A DNA stretch of 64,000 nucleotides. Origin: Actomonas sp051209155 (GTDB lineage: Bacteria; Verrucomicrobiota; Verrucomicrobiia; Opitutales; Opitutaceae). Shown in pieces: positions 60,991-64,000 of this stretch. The notes beneath the pieces are model-generated. The model made no database searches, had not been told where the DNA came from, and saw only the letters and a list, made by a program, of their open reading frames with translations. Where the stretch lies: NCBI GenBank assembly GCA_051209155.1, contig JBPJGB010000002.1. One strand, 5' to 3'. The translations under genes were made by a program, and so were the position numbers. How positions within the stretch are numbered: position 1 is the stretch's first letter; each line of letters starts with the position of its first letter.

Positions 60991-62298
60991 CTAGGCGGAC
61001 TCGGCTGTGGCCCCGGTCGGGCGTGACTCGCCCGGGGTGCTGACTTCGCCGAGGTTACCCACAAGCCAACTCACCAGCGCCAACGCGCTGAGGTGCATCA
61101 CGCCGCTGGCGACAAAGACTGGCGTGAACGAGATGTTTTCCACGGTCCAGCCGATGGCCTGTTGCGTCAGGATGCCGGCGACGCCGCCGAACGCGCCGGC
61201 GAAGCCGGTAACCGAACCCACCACGTGTTTCGGGAACACCTCTGCGGGCAGGGTCATGTTCGCCCATGCCGCGTGCGCGAACATGGCTACGCTGATCATG
61301 CCGATCGCGGCCGCGGCGGAGGGTAGGTTGATGATGGACAGCAGGGCGATCGGCATGGTGCAGGAGGCTACGAACATGGTGGACTTGCGGGCCTTGTTCA
61401 GTGTCCAGCCGCGGCGGATCAGCCAACCGGGCACCCCACCGCCGGCGAGGTTGCCGAAAGCGAGGGCGACAAACGGAATCCAGCCGTATTTACCCACGCT
61501 CGCCAGGTCGAAGCCCCGCTCCTGTTGCAGAAATTTTGGGGTCCAGAAGATGAAGAAATAGGAAATCGGATCAGTCAGCATGCGGGCCGCGATGCACCCC
61601 CACACCCGGCGGTTGCTCAGCAAAGTGCGAATCGGGATGGCCGGTTTTTTGGGCTCTTCCACCCCCGGGGTGGCGGAGTCGGATTCAATGTGGGCGAGCT
61701 CGGCGGCTTTCAGCCACGGATGTTGTCGCGGCAGGCGAAAGACCACGGCCCAAACCGCGACCCAAATGAGCCCGAGCACGCCCCCGACAATGAAGGCGTA
61801 GCGCCAGCCCCAGGACAACGCGATCCACGAGACCAACGGAGCGGCGATCCCCGCACCAATGGCGGTGCCGGCGTTGAAGATGCCGACGGCCATGGCGCGT
61901 TCTTTCAGGGGAAACCATTCCGTCACCGCGCGGATCCCGGCCGGGAAACTGGCCGGTTCGGCCGCGCCCAACAGGAAGCGGCAGACCGAGAATTGGGCCG
62001 CGGTGCGGGCGAAGGCGTGCAGCATGTTGGCGACGGACCAACCGGACACAAATATGAGGAAGGACCAACGGCTGCCGAGCACGTCGACGAGTCGGCCGCA
62101 GACGGCATACATCACGGTATAACTTAGGAGGAAGGCCGAGGTGATGTTGGCGTAGTCGATATCGGTGATGCCCAGCTCGTCCTGAATGGTCTGGGCCAAC
62201 ACCGACAGGGTCTGCCGGTCGAGGTAGTTGAGCTCCGACGCGAGGCAGAGCATGATGACAATATACCAGCGAAGGCCGGGAACTTTCAGGCGGGACAT
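60991..62298 (-). CDS. MFS transporter, ACS/hexuronate-type, probably in amino-sugar uptake
   Basis: This 435-residue protein has about 12 transmembrane helices and the motifs of the anion:cation symporter group: LNYLDRQTLSVLAQTI in helix 1, RFLLGAAEPASFPAGIRAVTEWFPLKERAMAVGIFNAG, and WGWRYAFIVGGVLG. This group includes hexuronate and other sugar-acid carriers. It is the third gene of nagB-nagA-MFS on the minus strand, 14 nt after nagA. The likely substrate is therefore N-acetylglucosamine or a related amino sugar. That assignment is from context. Confidence 0.85.
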   Translation of the reverse strand: MSRLKVPGLRWYIVIMLCLASELNYLDRQTLSVLAQTIQDELGITDIDYANITSAFLLSYTVMYAVCGRLVDVLGSRWSFLIFVSGWSVANMLHAFARTAAQFSVCRFLLGAAEPASFPAGIRAVTEWFPLKERAMAVGIFNAGTAIGAGIAAPLVSWIALSWGWRYAFIVGGVLGLIWVAVWAVVFRLPRQHPWLKAAELAHIESDSATPGVEEPKKPAIPIRTLLSNRRVWGCIAARMLTDPISYFFIFWTPKFLQQERGFDLASVGKYGWIPFVALAFGNLAGGGVPGWLIRRGWTLNKARKSTMFVASCTMPIALLSIINLPSAAAAIGMISVAMFAHAAWANMTLPAEVFPKHVVGSVTGFAGAFGGVAGILTQQAIGWTVENISFTPVFVASGVMHLSALALVSWLVGNLGEVSTPGESRPTGATAESA

Positions 62299-62312
62299 GA
62301 GCGGGGCAAAAA

Positions 62313-63287
62313 TCAGAGGTGGTTGGTGGCGATCTGAAAGTCTTGGGTAGCCGCATCCCAGTCCACCGAAACGGGTGGCGGCGGAGGCAGCCCCAGCACC
62401 TCCGCCGGCCGGGTGGATCCGCAGGTCCAGGCATCCTCGAAACCGAGTGCGGTGACGCGCATCAGGTGCCGGACGGCGTGATCCATTGTCAGCGCGGAGC
62501 CGGCGAGGTTGCCGGCCGGCGGTTGGGAAACTCGGCCGTCGGCCGCGACGTGCGCCGTGATGTCTCCGAGGGTGTGCTCACCCGGCGGCGCGGCGGCGCC
62601 CGCCATGGCATCGGTGACGAGGACCGTGCGATCAATTCCCTTGGCGCGAACCATGGCGCGGAGCACATCGTCGGGTAGATGGAACCCGTCGGCGATGAAG
62701 GTGGCGATGAGCCGATCGTCGGCCAACTGGGGCCAAAGCACGTTGGCGTGCCGATCCATCGAGCCGGCACAGCCATTGCCAAGGTGCGTGCTCAAGCGGG
62801 CGCCCGCTGTCACGGCATCGTGGATACAAGCGGCGGCGGCCGCCGTATGCCCGATCGCCACCGCCACCTGGTGTTCGACCAGGTATTCGATCAAGGGCAA
62901 GGCGCCATCAATTTCCGGGGCGAGGGTCACCAGGCGGATTTGGCCGTCGGCCGCCTCCTGCCGCCGGGCAAAGTCCTCAATGCTGGGCGGCGCGACGTGG
63001 GCCGGCGGATGGGCGCCCCGCGGGCCGTCGTGCGGCGAGATATAGGGGCCTTCCATGTGGAGGCCGGCCACCATGGGATCGGCGCCGGCGAGGATTTGTC
63101 GTGCGCAGGTGGCGAAGTGCTCCAGCGAGGAGGTGATGATGGTCGGCAAGCAGCCGGTTACCCCCGCGGCGCGCATCGCGGCGAAGGAGCGCTGCAAGTC
63201 CGCCGGGCTCGTGCCGACCCGATTGTAGTCGACCCCGGCATAGCCGTTGACCTGCAGGTCAAAAAGTCCGGGGCGGGTTTGGATCAT
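62313..63287 (-). CDS. nagA: N-acetylglucosamine-6-phosphate deacetylase, N-terminally short form
   Basis: This 324-residue amidohydrolase removes acetate from GlcNAc-6-phosphate. Metal and catalytic residues are present: HMEGPYISP (Glu), AIGHTAA (His), STHLGNG (His), DGFHL, and LVTDAMAGA (catalytic Asp). The start codon ATG 63287 overlaps the nagB stop (ATGA) and the protein begins directly at FDLQVNGYAGVDYN. Typical NagA has about 50 more residues before this point, forming the small beta domain. The other domain features are intact, so the gene looks functional but shortened. Confidence 0.88.
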   Translation of the reverse strand: MIQTRPGLFDLQVNGYAGVDYNRVGTSPADLQRSFAAMRAAGVTGCLPTIITSSLEHFATCARQILAGADPMVAGLHMEGPYISPHDGPRGAHPPAHVAPPSIEDFARRQEAADGQIRLVTLAPEIDGALPLIEYLVEHQVAVAIGHTAAAAACIHDAVTAGARLSTHLGNGCAGSMDRHANVLWPQLADDRLIATFIADGFHLPDDVLRAMVRAKGIDRTVLVTDAMAGAAAPPGEHTLGDITAHVAADGRVSQPPAGNLAGSALTMDHAVRHLMRVTALGFEDAWTCGSTRPAEVLGLPPPPPVSVDWDAATQDFQIATNHL

Positions 63288-64000
63288 GCGTCCTCTCCGC
63301 GGATGACGTGTTTCGCCCGGAACTCCGGGCTCAGCATCGACGCGCCGGCTTCGTCGAAGTAGAAATGATTGCCGGGATGCCGCCGCAGGATCGAGGCGGG
63401 CGCTTCGGGCGCAATCGGGCCTTCGAGACAGCGGTGCGCCGCCGCCGCTTTGCGCGCATCCGGCACGAGGGTGATCACCGTTTCGACGCACAGCAGCTGC
63501 TGCACGGACAGGGTGATGGCGTGGGTGGGCACATCATCCAGGGTCGTAAACCAACCTTCGCCCAATTGCTGACGGCGGCAACCTTCGTCGAGCTCGACCA
63601 CGAGGTAGGGGGCCGTCGAGTCGAAGTCGGCCGGCGGATCGTTGAAGGCCACATGGCCGTTTTCGCCGATCCCGGCGAAGGCGACATCGATGGGGCCGGA
63701 CTGCAGGGCGGCGCCGACGCTGGCGGCGGTGGCGGCGGGATCGGTTTCGCCGTCCAAGAGATGGTAGCGGGTGATGCCGGTCGGGGTGACAAGCCGATCG
63801 ATCAAATAGCGACGGAAGCTGGCCGGATGTTCGATCGGCAGGCCGACGTATTCATCAAGGTGAAACATCTCAACTTGCGTCCAAGCGATATCGGGAGCCG
63901 TAACGAGCGCCTCGACGAACTCGATCTGCGAGGCACCCGTCGCGGCGATGATGCGGGCTTCACCGCGGGCGGCGATGGCCGCACGGATGACTTGGGCGGC
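63284..64000 (-). CDS. nagB: Glucosamine-6-phosphate deaminase (5' end outside window)
   Basis: The frame is open to the end of the window; 238 residues are visible and the N-terminus is missing. An ATG at 63868 (MFHLDEYVG) is internal, because conserved sequence continues upstream (IIAATGASQIEFVEAL, a NagB/6-phosphogluconolactonase pattern). Further family features are FHLDEYVGLPIEHPASFRRYL and FAGIGENGHVAFNDPPADF. NagB converts glucosamine-6-phosphate to fructose-6-phosphate and ammonia. It is the upstream partner of nagA, with a 4-nt overlap. Confidence 0.92.
   Translation of the reverse strand, partial: AAQVIRAAIAARGEARIIAATGASQIEFVEALVTAPDIAWTQVEMFHLDEYVGLPIEHPASFRRYLIDRLVTPTGITRYHLLDGETDPAATAASVGAALQSGPIDVAFAGIGENGHVAFNDPPADFDSTAPYLVVELDEGCRRQQLGEGWFTTLDDVPTHAITLSVQQLLCVETVITLVPDARKAAAAHRCLEGPIAPEAPASILRRHPGNHFYFDEAGASMLSPEFRAKHVIRGEDA

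Overview
The window is 64 kb of GC-rich, tightly packed bacterial chromosome with 49 protein genes. I see no rRNA, tRNA, CRISPR array, insertion sequence or prophage. It looks like a free-living member of the Verrucomicrobiota, probably Opitutaceae. The reasons are a five-gene pilus-like locus in the same order as Akkermansia Amuc_1102 to Amuc_1098, PEP-CTERM proteins, a cytochrome c peroxidase carrying a C-terminal repeat that I associate with Verrucomicrobia, and many large hybrid sensor kinases. Lipoproteins, Omp85, a secretin and an LpxR-like deacylase show a Gram-negative envelope. The taxonomic call rests on gene content and was not tested by alignment.

Layout. 1-5.5 kb: the end of an Omp85 outer-membrane protein, a YugP-like membrane zinc protease, then a five-gene operon (SPFH, DUF1737, small membrane protein, Arc-like ribbon-helix-helix protein, jelly-roll protein) behind a 30-bp near-perfect palindrome. 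5.5-16.7 kb: housekeeping and secreted enzymes (di-heme peroxidase, M3 peptidase, tyrS, peroxiredoxin, acnA, STAS protein, lipoprotein, GH5 glycosidase). 16.7-21 kb: two tandem paralogous secreted proteins with calcium-binding-type repeats, very long 14-residue-periodic coiled coils and a shared C-terminal domain. 21-27.9 kb: pdhABC, a MASE1 hybrid kinase and a Nudix hydrolase.

27.9-35.8 kb: the Amuc_1102/1101/1100/1099/1098-like operon (pilin-like protein, PilM-PilN fusion, PilO-like protein, small inner-membrane protein, secretin), followed by an LpxR-like outer-membrane protein. 35.8-42.4 kb: ElyC-like protein, 5'-3' exonuclease, a 1328-residue beta-propeller hybrid kinase and an OmpR-type regulator. 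42.5-46 kb: hisG, the putrescine pair aguB-aguA and a lipoprotein. 46-52 kb: a PEP-CTERM protein, rpsA, a large polytopic membrane protein and a sigma-70 factor.

52-57.8 kb: trpE, a TPR sensor kinase convergent with and overlapping a NarL-type regulator, and a second PEP-CTERM protein. 57.7-64 kb: glmS, glgC, and an amino-sugar catabolic operon nagB-nagA-MFS. glmS makes glucosamine-6-phosphate while nagA and nagB break amino sugars down, so this end is devoted to amino-sugar and glycogen metabolism.

The most notable items are the Amuc-type pilus locus, the tandem rod proteins, the palindromic operator in front of the SPFH/Arc operon, and a palindrome placed 35 nt upstream of both a NarL-type regulator gene and a distant PEP-CTERM gene.
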